Part shown: piece after piece, positions 7,826-15,721 of the stretch
How the letters are laid out: each line of letters begins with the position of its first letter
Numbering within the stretch: the stretch's first letter is position 1
Assembly: GCA_013112715.1 (NCBI GenBank)
Contig: JABFGB010000016.1
Coordinates: 1 to 64,000 of the forward strand
Source: Chloroflexota bacterium
Lineage (GTDB): Bacteria > Chloroflexota > Anaerolineae > Aggregatilineales > J027
Direction: 5' to 3'
DNA: 64,000 nucleotides
Notes under the pieces: model-generated
Databases searched by the model: none
What the model saw: the letters and a program-made list of their open reading frames with translations, nothing else
Told to the model about the DNA's origin: nothing
Made by a program: the position numbers and the translations under genes

Positions 7826-7853
7826 ACAAAAAGTCGGGCTTTTTACCCGACTT
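7826..7853 (-). terminator. terminator after the prophage membrane-protein gene
   Basis: AAGTCGGG (7831-7838) pairs with CCCGACTT (7846-7853); on the minus strand the stem is followed by TTTTTGTTG. It ends the leftward transcript of the 7919-8482 gene just before the early promoter. Confidence 0.7.
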
Positions 7854-7918
7854 GGATATATACTTCATTTACCCCATAGAAGCGCCGCATTACCCCCACT
7901 TCTCCCCATGCGGCGTTT

Positions 7919-8482
7919 TTATTTTTTCATCGCCCGTAGCTTCGCCAGTACCTTTTGAGCGCGGGGGTCGTTGGTAGTTTCCAGTAGTGAGATCGCCATT
8001 TTGATATTGCCGTTCTTATAAACTCGTTGGGCTTCACTCAAGATTTGCTCTATGGTTGGCGGGGCAGGGGTTAGCGGCTGCGGATGACTGGTATAGAGTA
8101 TAGAAGGACGGCTTCTTTCTTGGACGGGCGGCGGGCGATTGGCTTGCCGGGTTGCCTCTAATAATTCTTGGTGCCGTCGTTCCTCAAGGTCATATTTCGC
8201 CTGCTTTTTATCTTTCTTATAACGATCAAGGCCCTTAACTCCCAGTATCAAGGTTAATAGACCGCATCCCCCTGTGGCAGCAAGATAATAGAGGGACTCC
8301 GTTACTTTTTTCTGCCATCGATCACTATACCAATCTTTAGTTTCTTCATCGTCATCTCTTAAAATAGATTCAATGGAATCGTCGCCCGCTGCTATCGCTT
8401 CTTTTCTGAGATCGTTATAAATCAAACCGAAGACTATAGTCAACAATAGAAAAACCATTGCGGCATCCAATTGGCGGTTCAT
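7919..8482 (-). CDS. prophage membrane protein with two TM segments and a helical tail
   Basis: The 187-residue product has hydrophobic spans at about 8-24 and 66-85, a charged coiled-coil-like segment (about 88-115), a Pro-rich linker and a C-terminal helical repeat (IEQILSEAQRVYKNGNIKMAISLLE) that looks like a single TPR-type hairpin. GAGG lies before ATG 8482. It diverges from the Cro/CI-like regulator at 8633, the usual place for lysogeny-expressed (moron or exclusion) genes. Function unknown. Confidence 0.6.
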   Translation of the reverse strand: MNRQLDAAMVFLLLTIVFGLIYNDLRKEAIAAGDDSIESILRDDDEETKDWYSDRWQKKVTESLYYLAATGGCGLLTLILGVKGLDRYKKDKKQAKYDLEERRHQELLEATRQANRPPPVQERSRPSILYTSHPQPLTPAPPTIEQILSEAQRVYKNGNIKMAISLLETTNDPRAQKVLAKLRAMKK

Positions 8483-8569
8483 AAGTATTATCCTCTTGCA
8501 AAGTAGACACTCTTAGCATATACCCTAGCGATTATTTTTGGCAAATTTTGGCCCGCGCAGGAAAACTTA

Positions 8570-8599
8570 TTGACAAGTATAAGCTATTTGCGCTAGACT
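8570..8599 (+). promoter_or_regulatory. promoter of the Cro/CI-like regulator
   Basis: TTGACA (8570-8575) and TAGACT (8594-8599) are separated by 18 bp, 34 nt before the ATG at 8633. Confidence 0.65.
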
Positions 8600-8632
8600 G
8601 TAGTTATTCACCTGAGAAGACTAGGAGTGGCA

Positions 8633-8899
8633 ATGATACTGAAGTCTCAGTTTAAGCAACTTCTCTTTGAAAAGAGCAAGAAAGAGAATCGCCGCATCAC
8701 CTATCGGGAAGTCGCAGAAGCCACTGGGTTGACCGAGGCCACAATTAACCACTGGGCCAACAGCAAGCAACTTAGCCAAGTGCGCGATATTGCTGTAATC
8801 CCACTGTGCGAATATTTCGGCTGTACAGTTGGCGACTTAATCGCTTTGGGGAGCGTTGAAGACCCCGAAAAGGAAACCCGCTCTGCCCACGCCGCATAG
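8633..8899 (+). CDS. Cro/CI (XRE)-type helix-turn-helix regulator (88 aa)
   Basis: Residues about 20-70 form an XRE-like HTH (ITYREVAEATGLTEATINHW, then RDIAVIPLCEYFGCTVGDLI). ATG 8633 is chosen because AGGAG (8623-8627) overlaps the alternative GTG at 8627. It has its own sigma-70 promoter and a terminator that overlaps its stop codon. Located at the element edge and divergent from a membrane-protein gene, it is a plausible lysogeny repressor, though it is very short for a CI-type protein and has no dimerisation domain. Confidence 0.75.
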   Translation: MILKSQFKQLLFEKSKKENRRITYREVAEATGLTEATINHWANSKQLSQVRDIAVIPLCEYFGCTVGDLIALGSVEDPEKETRSAHAA

Positions 8900-8919
8900 C
8901 AGCAGGCAAAGCGGGTTTT
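8874..8919 (+). terminator. terminator overlapping the 3' end of the HTH gene
   Basis: AAACCCGCT (from 8874) pairs with AGCGGGTTT ending near 8918, with an inner TGCC/GGCA pairing, followed by TTTT. The stop codon lies inside the loop. Confidence 0.7.
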
Positions 8920-9015
8920 ACATTGTCCAAAACTGTTCTTGATGTGTGGTCAATGAACAGTGAAGCACCTTAACAATTACATACCCAAAACTGCGTTCAG
9001 GATGGGAAAAAGAGG

Positions 9016-9089
<74 letters not shown>

Positions 9090-9354
9090 ATTATTTATTA
9101 CCTGATTAAATAGCATTTTATCATTGAGTCGTCCTGATAGCAAGAGATAACCCACCTTCAAAAAATGAGAATTTTGGTAAGACACCAACCCACCTACTGC
9201 TTCTAATGTAACATGGGTGGAGTTAAATGCTTTTAAAATATACAGCCCGAAAAACGGATAGACGCCCCACAATTACTCATTTAGAATAGAACATTATAGC
9301 TACCTTACCCATCCACCTATCATTGAACACCGTCACAACTGAAAGGCATTCAGC

Positions 9355-10278
9355 ATGAAGCAGTGGGCACAGTTTTGGGCTTTGGCATTGATTTGGGGAT
9401 CATCTTTCCTGCTTATCAAAGTTGCGGTTGATGAAGTCGGAGCATTTCCGTTGGTGTCGGTGCGCTTGGGGGTTGCCGCCATCATTTTTCTGGCCTATAT
9501 GATCGTAACCGGGCGCAAGTTTCCATCGGAACGGAAAGATCAGTTGGCCCTGCTGTTTGTCGGCATTTTTAACACCGCCGTCCCATTTTTTCTCATTTCA
9601 TGGGGTGAAACCGAAATTGACAGCGGCCTAGCAACGGTGCTCAATTCGACTGTGCCCCTCTCCACGTTGATTATTGCCCATTTTGCGCTTGCTGATGAAA
9701 AACTGAATCGCGCCAAAGTGATAGGATTGGTGGTGGGCTTTTTGGGCGTATTTGTGCTGGCCTCGCGCAGTATCGGGGAGAGCAGCGGGTCATTGTTGGG
9801 GCAAGGCGCGGTTTTGCTGGGTAGTGCTTCCTATGCCGTCGCTGTCAATGTCCTCCGTCTACGATTGCGCCATATGGATCAGTATACGGTGGCAGGATGG
9901 AGTGTAGTTATTGGTGCAGTGGCAATTATCGCGGCGACTCTACTCACCGTTCACCCCTTGCCGAATCCAGCCGAAATTGACGCGGTAGCGATTTTGGCAA
10001 TGCTGACCCTCGGTGTCGTGAATACCGTGCTGGCCTACTTCCTGTTCTATAAACTGATTAAAGAATGGGGCGTGCGTGCCTCGCTGGTGACCTATGCCAT
10101 GCCACCTATCGGGGTGACACTGGGCTTTTTGCTGCTGGATGAAAAGATTGATTGGCGCTTAATTGTCGGCGCAGCCTTGATTTTGTTTGGCATCGTGGTG
10201 GCAAAGACACAAAAACCGATGACGCTGTTGATTCCGGTGCGAACCCGTTTGGCAGGGTTATTGGGAGTTGGGCGTTAA
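9355..10278 (+). CDS. EamA / DMT-superfamily transporter
   Basis: The 307-residue protein has ten hydrophobic spans in two EamA repeats (about 3-138 and 150-292). The first starts WALALIWGSSFLLIKVAVDE and the second contains VLAYFLFYKLIKEWG, both typical of the drug/metabolite transporter superfamily. Substrate cannot be told from sequence. GAAAGG lies before the ATG. It is separated from the next gene by 68 nt and is probably transcribed alone or with the kinase downstream. Confidence 0.85.
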   Translation: MKQWAQFWALALIWGSSFLLIKVAVDEVGAFPLVSVRLGVAAIIFLAYMIVTGRKFPSERKDQLALLFVGIFNTAVPFFLISWGETEIDSGLATVLNSTVPLSTLIIAHFALADEKLNRAKVIGLVVGFLGVFVLASRSIGESSGSLLGQGAVLLGSASYAVAVNVLRLRLRHMDQYTVAGWSVVIGAVAIIAATLLTVHPLPNPAEIDAVAILAMLTLGVVNTVLAYFLFYKLIKEWGVRASLVTYAMPPIGVTLGFLLLDEKIDWRLIVGAALILFGIVVAKTQKPMTLLIPVRTRLAGLLGVGR

Positions 10279-10346
10279 TAGTGCGGAGAATTGTGTGAGA
10301 CGGTACAATCATTGCCCATAAATCTATTCATTCTAGGAAAAGTGTT

Positions 10347-11336
10347 ATGGGTTATATGATTGGGGTTGACGGCGGCGGTACAGGAACCGTCGGCGTCTTA
10401 ACCGAAGAAGATGGCACGATTATTCATTCTGTCACCGGGCCAGCCTCGAATTATCACGCCGTAGGCCGCGACAGTGCCCAAGCCGCCCTTCATCAAGTAG
10501 TCAAAGACCTGCTTCAAGGTGCGGGGAAATCCTTAAGTGACTGCAAAGTAGCGGTTTTTGGTATCGCCGGGTTGAACAACGCCGATGATACCGTAATGTA
10601 CCAAGAGATGATGCGGCCACTCGGTTTGGGTGGCGAGGTCATCATGGAAAACGACATTGTGATCGCATGGGCCGCCGCAACAGCCTGCCAGCCGGGGGCA
10701 GTGGTGATTGCCGGGACGGGGGCTTCCGCTTTTGGGGTAAATGCCAAAGGGGAGCGCCATAAAACACTCGGTTGGGATTATATTCTTGCCGATCAGGGCA
10801 GCGGTTATTCCATTGGCCTTGAAGGGTTAAAAGCCGCCATTAAGGTTTGGGACGGGCGCATTGAAAACTCACTCATTTTGCAGGCCATGCTAGACCACTA
10901 TCAATTGAAATCCGCTGAAGAAATGTTAGTCTTGGCCTATAGCCCCCAATTTGGTAAACCGGAAATCGCCAGTTTTGGGCGTGAGATTGCTGCTTGTGCT
11001 GATGCTGGTGACGAAGTGGCCCAAGCCATTTTGCGGCGGGCGGGCGAAGAATTGGCCCAATCGGTGGTCGCTGTCATCAAGCGGTTGGCGATGCAAAAAG
11101 AGGCGTTTGTCTGTGGCTTAGTCGGCGGTACATTTCGCGCCGGCCCGCATCTGCTGAATCCATTTACCAACGGTGTTCATGCGGTTGCCCCCAAAGCGAC
11201 CATCGAACCCGTCCGTTTCCCGCCCGTTGTGGGGGCAATTTTGATGGCCCATTATACACACGGTTCGCTGACCCCTACAGTATTGGAGGAACTTCAGCGA
11301 AACGATAACCAAATTGCCCGCTGGAAATCATCGTAG
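10347..11336 (+). CDS. N-acetylglucosamine kinase-like (BadF/BadG/BcrA/BcrD ATPase family)
   Basis: The 329-residue protein has the actin-fold phosphate-1 motif (IGVDGGGTGT, residues about 5-14), the connect/phosphate-2 region (VVIAGTGASAFGVN, about 115-128) and LADQGSGYSIG (about 143-153), as in eukaryotic-type GlcNAc kinases and their bacterial homologues. It would phosphorylate GlcNAc or a related amino sugar from cell-wall turnover. AGGAAA precedes the ATG. It is followed 9 nt later by a glycosyltransferase gene, so the two are likely co-transcribed. Confidence 0.8.
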   Translation: MGYMIGVDGGGTGTVGVLTEEDGTIIHSVTGPASNYHAVGRDSAQAALHQVVKDLLQGAGKSLSDCKVAVFGIAGLNNADDTVMYQEMMRPLGLGGEVIMENDIVIAWAAATACQPGAVVIAGTGASAFGVNAKGERHKTLGWDYILADQGSGYSIGLEGLKAAIKVWDGRIENSLILQAMLDHYQLKSAEEMLVLAYSPQFGKPEIASFGREIAACADAGDEVAQAILRRAGEELAQSVVAVIKRLAMQKEAFVCGLVGGTFRAGPHLLNPFTNGVHAVAPKATIEPVRFPPVVGAILMAHYTHGSLTPTVLEELQRNDNQIARWKSS

Positions 11337-11345
11337 AATCATCCC

Positions 11346-12464
11346 ATGCAAATTGGCATTCTCATCCCCGGCTTTTCGGCGGATGAAAGCGACTGGTGTA
11401 TTCCGGTCTATTTGAATCTGGTGCGCGAATTGGCCCGTCACCATCAGGTACGGGTCTTTCCCATCCGCTATCCCTATACCCAAGTCCCCTATACGGTCTA
11501 CAATGCCCTTGTGCTGCCGACTGGTGGTGGTTCTTATGCACGCGGCTTGGCCCGTTGGCGTGTATTGCGGCGCACGCTCTCTTTGATTGAAGCCCAACAT
11601 GCCCTGCGACCCTTTGATGTACTCCATGCGGTGTGGGCCGATGAAACAGGTGTGGTGGCGAATTGGGCCGGTGAAAAATTAGGCATCCCGACGGTGGTCA
11701 GCATCGCAGGGGGAGAATTGGTGGGTTTCCCCGATATTGATTATGGGCTACAAAATGGGCGAGTCACCCGCCGTTTGGTGGAACGGGCATTGATGGGTGC
11801 AACCCGCATTGTCGCCCCATGTGATTATTCGGTGTTGATGGCGCTAGATAAATTGCCACCCGAACGCGGTGAGGTATTGCGGAAAGTGCCGTTGGGAGTG
11901 GACGCAGATTTATTTAAACCACCTGCCCAAGAATTGGATTGGCGGCCCCGCGAATTTTTACATGTGGGTTCGCTTGTGCCGATCAAAGATCAAGTAACGC
12001 TGCTCCAACTCATTGCAAAATTACCCAATGCGACATTAGATGTTGTAGGCGACGGCCCATTGTATCCGCAATTAGAGGCCCTGACGCATGAACTCGGTAT
12101 TGCCGATCGGGTAGTGTTTCATGGCGCGGTATCGCATGAAACACTACCCGCTTACTATCAAGAGGCACGATTTTTGTTAATGACCTCTCGCCATGAAGCC
12201 TTTTGTATGGCAGCGCTTGAAGCATTGGCGTGTGGGGCAGGGGTGATTGGGACAGCCGTCGGGGTGCTGCCAGAAATCGGGATGACCGCACCAGTCGGGG
12301 ATGTGACGGCTTTGCAGGAAATCGTGATTGGGCGGACGCGCAAACATGCCCAATTGCAGCGGGCACGCTATCGTATGTTGGTCGAGACGACCTACACGGT
12401 TAAACATATGGCGGATGGCTTGTTAGAAGTCTATGAGGAGGCGTGTACCGATTTTGAAAAATGA
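11346..12464 (+). CDS. GT4-family glycosyltransferase
   Basis: The 372-residue protein has the two Rossmann-like halves of GT-B enzymes. The C-terminal half contains HVGSLVPIKDQVTLLQLIAK (about 200-219), then VVFHGAVSHETLPAYYQEA and the E-x7-E type motif HEAFCMAALEALACG (about 283-297), which binds the nucleotide sugar donor in GT4. It would act in the cytoplasm on a lipid, exopolysaccharide or small-molecule acceptor; which is unknown. No ribosome site is obvious; it probably relies on coupling to the kinase gene. Confidence 0.82.
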   Translation: MQIGILIPGFSADESDWCIPVYLNLVRELARHHQVRVFPIRYPYTQVPYTVYNALVLPTGGGSYARGLARWRVLRRTLSLIEAQHALRPFDVLHAVWADETGVVANWAGEKLGIPTVVSIAGGELVGFPDIDYGLQNGRVTRRLVERALMGATRIVAPCDYSVLMALDKLPPERGEVLRKVPLGVDADLFKPPAQELDWRPREFLHVGSLVPIKDQVTLLQLIAKLPNATLDVVGDGPLYPQLEALTHELGIADRVVFHGAVSHETLPAYYQEARFLLMTSRHEAFCMAALEALACGAGVIGTAVGVLPEIGMTAPVGDVTALQEIVIGRTRKHAQLQRARYRMLVETTYTVKHMADGLLEVYEEACTDFEK

Positions 12465-12484
12465 CCCACCTCCAATGAAAGCAC

Positions 12485-12714
12485 TTATTGAATCCAGCGG
12501 GCGACTTTTGAATCCGTCCCCAGTACCTCTGGCACTTCGACGATTTTGTCAATCACCGCGTCCATCGAAGCAATATCCTCGCCCTCTACAATAGCAATCG
12601 CATCGGCGTCCCAAAAACCGCATCGGCTTTGACCACCCGCGGAATTGTGCGAATGGCTTGTACAACTTTGCGGGGATGCCGTGTGGAAATGAAGATATAG
12701 GCCCAAACTTTCAT
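12485..12714 (-). pseudogene. Lrp/AsnC ligand-binding (RAM) domain protein, frameshifted
   Basis: Two overlapping minus-strand frames together spell one RAM-only protein of about 76 residues: MKVWAYIFISTRHPRKVVQ... continues to DAVFGT, then the other frame resumes with DAIAIVEGEDIASMDAVID. A strong AAGGAGG site precedes ATG 12714. One base appears to be missing near 12603-12609 (ACGCCGAT on the minus strand where ACG-CCN-GAT would restore frame). Stand-alone RAM proteins bind amino acids or other effectors and oligomerise. Either a real mutation or a read error in a non-homopolymer site is possible. Confidence 0.75.
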
Positions 12715-12795
12715 AACCCCCCTCCTTAGGCAGAAAATGAGTGAAAATAGAGGGGGTTTATTGTGGCACCGATGTTTTTGTAGTTGAAGGTACAT

Positions 12796-13473
12796 TTAGG
12801 CCGAATACAACTCCTGAAGGTAATTTTTGACCACCGATAAGCGATAATACCCATAATGGTCGCAGTCGGGCACGATGAATAATTTCCCCTGCGGCAAGGC
12901 GCGATAGAGTTCCATAAAATCCTCCACCGCCACCACTGGGTCACGATCCCCACCGATAAGATGCACGGGAAAATTGAGATGCTGAAAATCGGTCAGTTGA
13001 AACTCCCAGCCGACGGAACTACCTTTTTCGGGATCGAATACTGCTTTAACAATGCCAGTACGTTTTTCGGGTGGGCCTGCCAGAATCGCTATCTGCGCGG
13101 CAGTTGGGCGGCGATGATTGGCCCCAATCATGACCAGTGATTTAAAGCGTTCGGGGGCTTCGACGGCTAATCCCAACAGCACCGCCGCCCCCAAACTGTA
13201 GCCGATGGCATGAAATGACTCTAGCTTTAGAGCGTCTATAAATTTCCGTATATCGGCAATCAGACGGGGCATATGATAATCCCCCGCTGGGTTGGGCGTA
13301 TTGCCGTGTCCACGCTGATCAGGGGCAAGGATGCGATAACTGCCGTTTTTAGGAAATGTCCAACTCATGAGCTTGCCACGTGCAGTGGTAGCGTGTAGTG
13401 CCAATAGGGTTTCTGGCCCGCCGGGTTGTTCTTCGTAGTAGAGAGGCAAATCATCTAATTGGATGGTTGGCAT
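12796..13473 (-). CDS. alpha/beta hydrolase
   Basis: The 225-residue product (start at ATG 13473, giving MPTIQLDDLPLYYEE) has the oxyanion region LLALHATTARG, the GHG-containing PDQRGHGNT, the nucleophile elbow GYSLGA (Ser at about residue 99), the acid in GGDRDPVV and the base His in CDHYGYY. All three members of the triad are present. Substrate is unknown. It diverges from mutM over a short shared upstream region; the alternative start at 13515 would extend into it. Confidence 0.82.
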   Translation of the reverse strand: MPTIQLDDLPLYYEEQPGGPETLLALHATTARGKLMSWTFPKNGSYRILAPDQRGHGNTPNPAGDYHMPRLIADIRKFIDALKLESFHAIGYSLGAAVLLGLAVEAPERFKSLVMIGANHRRPTAAQIAILAGPPEKRTGIVKAVFDPEKGSSVGWEFQLTDFQHLNFPVHLIGGDRDPVVAVEDFMELYRALPQGKLFIVPDCDHYGYYRLSVVKNYLQELYSA

Positions 13474-13564
13474 AGGGTTTGATACTCTTGCTGAGTTGTT
13501 AAAAGGCCTGTACATTTATGTAAAATGTAGGCTAAATTCAGATACAATAAATCATAGTGGTCAA

Positions 13565-14383
13565 ATGCCAGAATTACCAGAAGTAGAAACTGTAGTACGG
13601 GGTGTCCGTCCAAATTTGGAAGGGCGCACCATCACCGATGTATGGCTAGATTGGCCGCGTGGTTTGGTCGGGCCGGCCCCAGAGGTCTTTGTTGAACGCC
13701 TCAAGGGTCAGCGCGTGCAGAGCATTGCCCGACGGGCCAAATATATCGTCATTCGGCTGGATGCAGATTATCTGTTGATCCACCTTAAGATGACAGGGCG
13801 CTTATATGTTGTGCCCGATGATTTTAAAGAGCACGCCGACCAGTGGGTCCATTTCAAATTTCAGTTAGACAATGCCCATCAACTCCGCTTCTCAGATTCG
13901 CGCAAATTTGGGCGGGTCTATCTAATTGAAAATGTAGAAGAGGTAACGGGGGCGCTTGGCCCAGAACCGTTATCGGATGAATTTACACTTGATATATTTA
14001 GGGCACGACTGTCCAAACGTAAGGGGACAATCAAACCCCTGTTGTTAAATCAGGCGTTTGTCGCCGGGGTGGGGAATATTTATGCCGATGAGTCACTCCA
14101 TATCGCCCATATTCTCCCCACACGTAAAGCCGAATCGTTGACCCCATCCGAAGTTGAGGCCCTTTGGCAGGCCATCCGTCAGGCACTGGCAAGAGGCCTT
14201 GAACGTGAAGGGGCGAGCGTCAACTGGTATCGTAAACCAGATGGTAGCAAAGGTAGCGCCCAAGAGAGTTTGTTTGTCTATGGGCAAACAGGTCAAGTGT
14301 GTAGAACCTGCCAACAGGCAGTAATTGAGAAAATCGTCGTAGGACAGCGTGGGACCCATTTTTGCCCCAACTGTCAGAAATAG
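13565..14383 (+). CDS. mutM: formamidopyrimidine-DNA glycosylase
   Basis: Start at ATG 13565 gives MPELPEVETVVRG, where the catalytic Pro2 and Glu3 must be N-terminal; the longer frame from 13463 is excluded. The 272-residue length fits Fpg. KFGRVYL (about 112-118), the H2TH part (PLLLNQAFVAGVGNIYADE, about 157-175) and the C-terminal zinc finger (CRTCQQ and CPNCQ, about 247-271) are all present. It excises oxidised purines such as 8-oxoguanine and FapyG and nicks the strand. Confidence 0.95.
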   Translation: MPELPEVETVVRGVRPNLEGRTITDVWLDWPRGLVGPAPEVFVERLKGQRVQSIARRAKYIVIRLDADYLLIHLKMTGRLYVVPDDFKEHADQWVHFKFQLDNAHQLRFSDSRKFGRVYLIENVEEVTGALGPEPLSDEFTLDIFRARLSKRKGTIKPLLLNQAFVAGVGNIYADESLHIAHILPTRKAESLTPSEVEALWQAIRQALARGLEREGASVNWYRKPDGSKGSAQESLFVYGQTGQVCRTCQQAVIEKIVVGQRGTHFCPNCQK

Positions 14384-14399
14384 GCGGCTTTGAAACAGT

Positions 14400-15512
14400 A
14401 TGCAAGGTGATTCTTCGTTCAATGATTTCTTAACTCAGGGGCCAATTATCAGGCTGGCAGTTACCACCTGCTTTTTTGGTCTGTTGTGGTTAAGTGCCGT
14501 ATTTCTGGTCAATCGGCGCAGTGCCGAACGCCGTCGCCGTAAGCGCGAGGGTCTGCCTCCACTGCCGAACGCATTTACTCAACTCACAAGTACACTTCGG
14601 CGGGTTAGTCAAAACTCAGCTATCCGGATGCAGCCTCAAACGGCTAATGCCTCGACAGGCTATGTTTCTAAAGTGCCGCTGCCCGACCTCAATATGTTGA
14701 CCAGCGACCTGCCCGAACCGGACTTTGATAATTTTGTGGCGATGGTAGATCAGATCCAACAAGCGCCACCTGCTGTCACACCCAAACCCACCAGTTCATT
14801 CGCTGCGTCGGATACTCACGAAGGTGAATTTGAGGAAATTAAGATGACCAATCAATCTTCTGGCAATGAATTCGTCGGCAATGACCCCCGTCGCAGCACC
14901 AGCACGATTTATATTGCTGGTAGTAACGAAATTCCAGCCGATGCAGTTGAGGTCATGCGGGTGTGGCGGGATGTCAGTGACGGCTCACTCATCATTCAAA
15001 TGAATGGCAAGGTTTTTCAAACAGTGGGTGAGATGCAGGATCGTGGTCTTGCCAAACGTTTTATCAGCCTTGTCCGTGATTTAGCCCAAATGGCGCGGGT
15101 TGGCGCTCAGGCTGTTGGGTTGCCAGTTCCCAATTTTGATTCATCGGCCTCGGTTGTTTCGGAACAGGGGGCATGGGCCGCACCCAAAACACCCATCAAT
15201 GTACCTGCATCTACTAGCCCGCGTACCGGCCAAGATTATTCCACTATGGAGCCGCCGTTAATCGTGACGGGTTTGGATCAAGCCCCACCTGCCAATAATA
15301 CGATTGCTGGACAAATTGAGGAACTGCTGCAATATCGTCTGATGCAAAATTCGATGTTCCAACACCGCAGCATTCACGTTCGCGCCAATCCTGATAACAC
15401 CATTCGGATTGAGGCCGACGGACGTACCTATCAACATGTGGATGAGGTGGTGGATGTGGATGTGCGCGAATTCATCCAGTCGGTAATTCGTGAATGGGAA
15501 GCCCGCCAGTAA
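14400..15512 (+). CDS. single-TM protein with two copies of a C-terminal module; family unknown
   Basis: The 370-residue protein has one TM span (about 18-37) followed by a basic stop-transfer cluster (RRSAERRRRKR), a Pro/Ser/Thr-rich linker to about 175, then two related modules at about 178-235 and 322-370. Each module reads as a short beta-DG-beta hairpin (DGSLIIQMNGKVFQTVGEM and DNTIRIEADGRTYQHVDEV) followed by an amphipathic helix ending in R or E. I do not recognise the family. It follows mutM by 16 nt and precedes secA, separated from it by a good terminator. Confidence 0.7.
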   Translation: MQGDSSFNDFLTQGPIIRLAVTTCFFGLLWLSAVFLVNRRSAERRRRKREGLPPLPNAFTQLTSTLRRVSQNSAIRMQPQTANASTGYVSKVPLPDLNMLTSDLPEPDFDNFVAMVDQIQQAPPAVTPKPTSSFAASDTHEGEFEEIKMTNQSSGNEFVGNDPRRSTSTIYIAGSNEIPADAVEVMRVWRDVSDGSLIIQMNGKVFQTVGEMQDRGLAKRFISLVRDLAQMARVGAQAVGLPVPNFDSSASVVSEQGAWAAPKTPINVPASTSPRTGQDYSTMEPPLIVTGLDQAPPANNTIAGQIEELLQYRLMQNSMFQHRSIHVRANPDNTIRIEADGRTYQHVDEVVDVDVREFIQSVIREWEARQ

Positions 15513-15543
15513 GCAGTTTTTGACAATCCCGATGCCCAAATAG

Positions 15544-15577
15544 CACCGCTCACCAAAATCGGCGGTGTTTTTATTTT
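15544..15577 (+). terminator. terminator downstream of mutM operon
   Basis: CACCGC (15544-15549) pairs with GCGGTG (15562-15567), followed by TTTTTATTTT. Confidence 0.8.
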
Positions 15578-15721
15578 CGTGGCTGGCTCGGAAATTTCTA
15601 ATACGATTCAAGTCTTATGGCTGGAAGGGCTATGTTATAATTTTTCGGTGCGCTTTTTGCCGAACATCGTTGTATTTATCAAGAGCGCCATTCCTTAAAA
15701 TATAGTGAGTGCGGGAATTCT

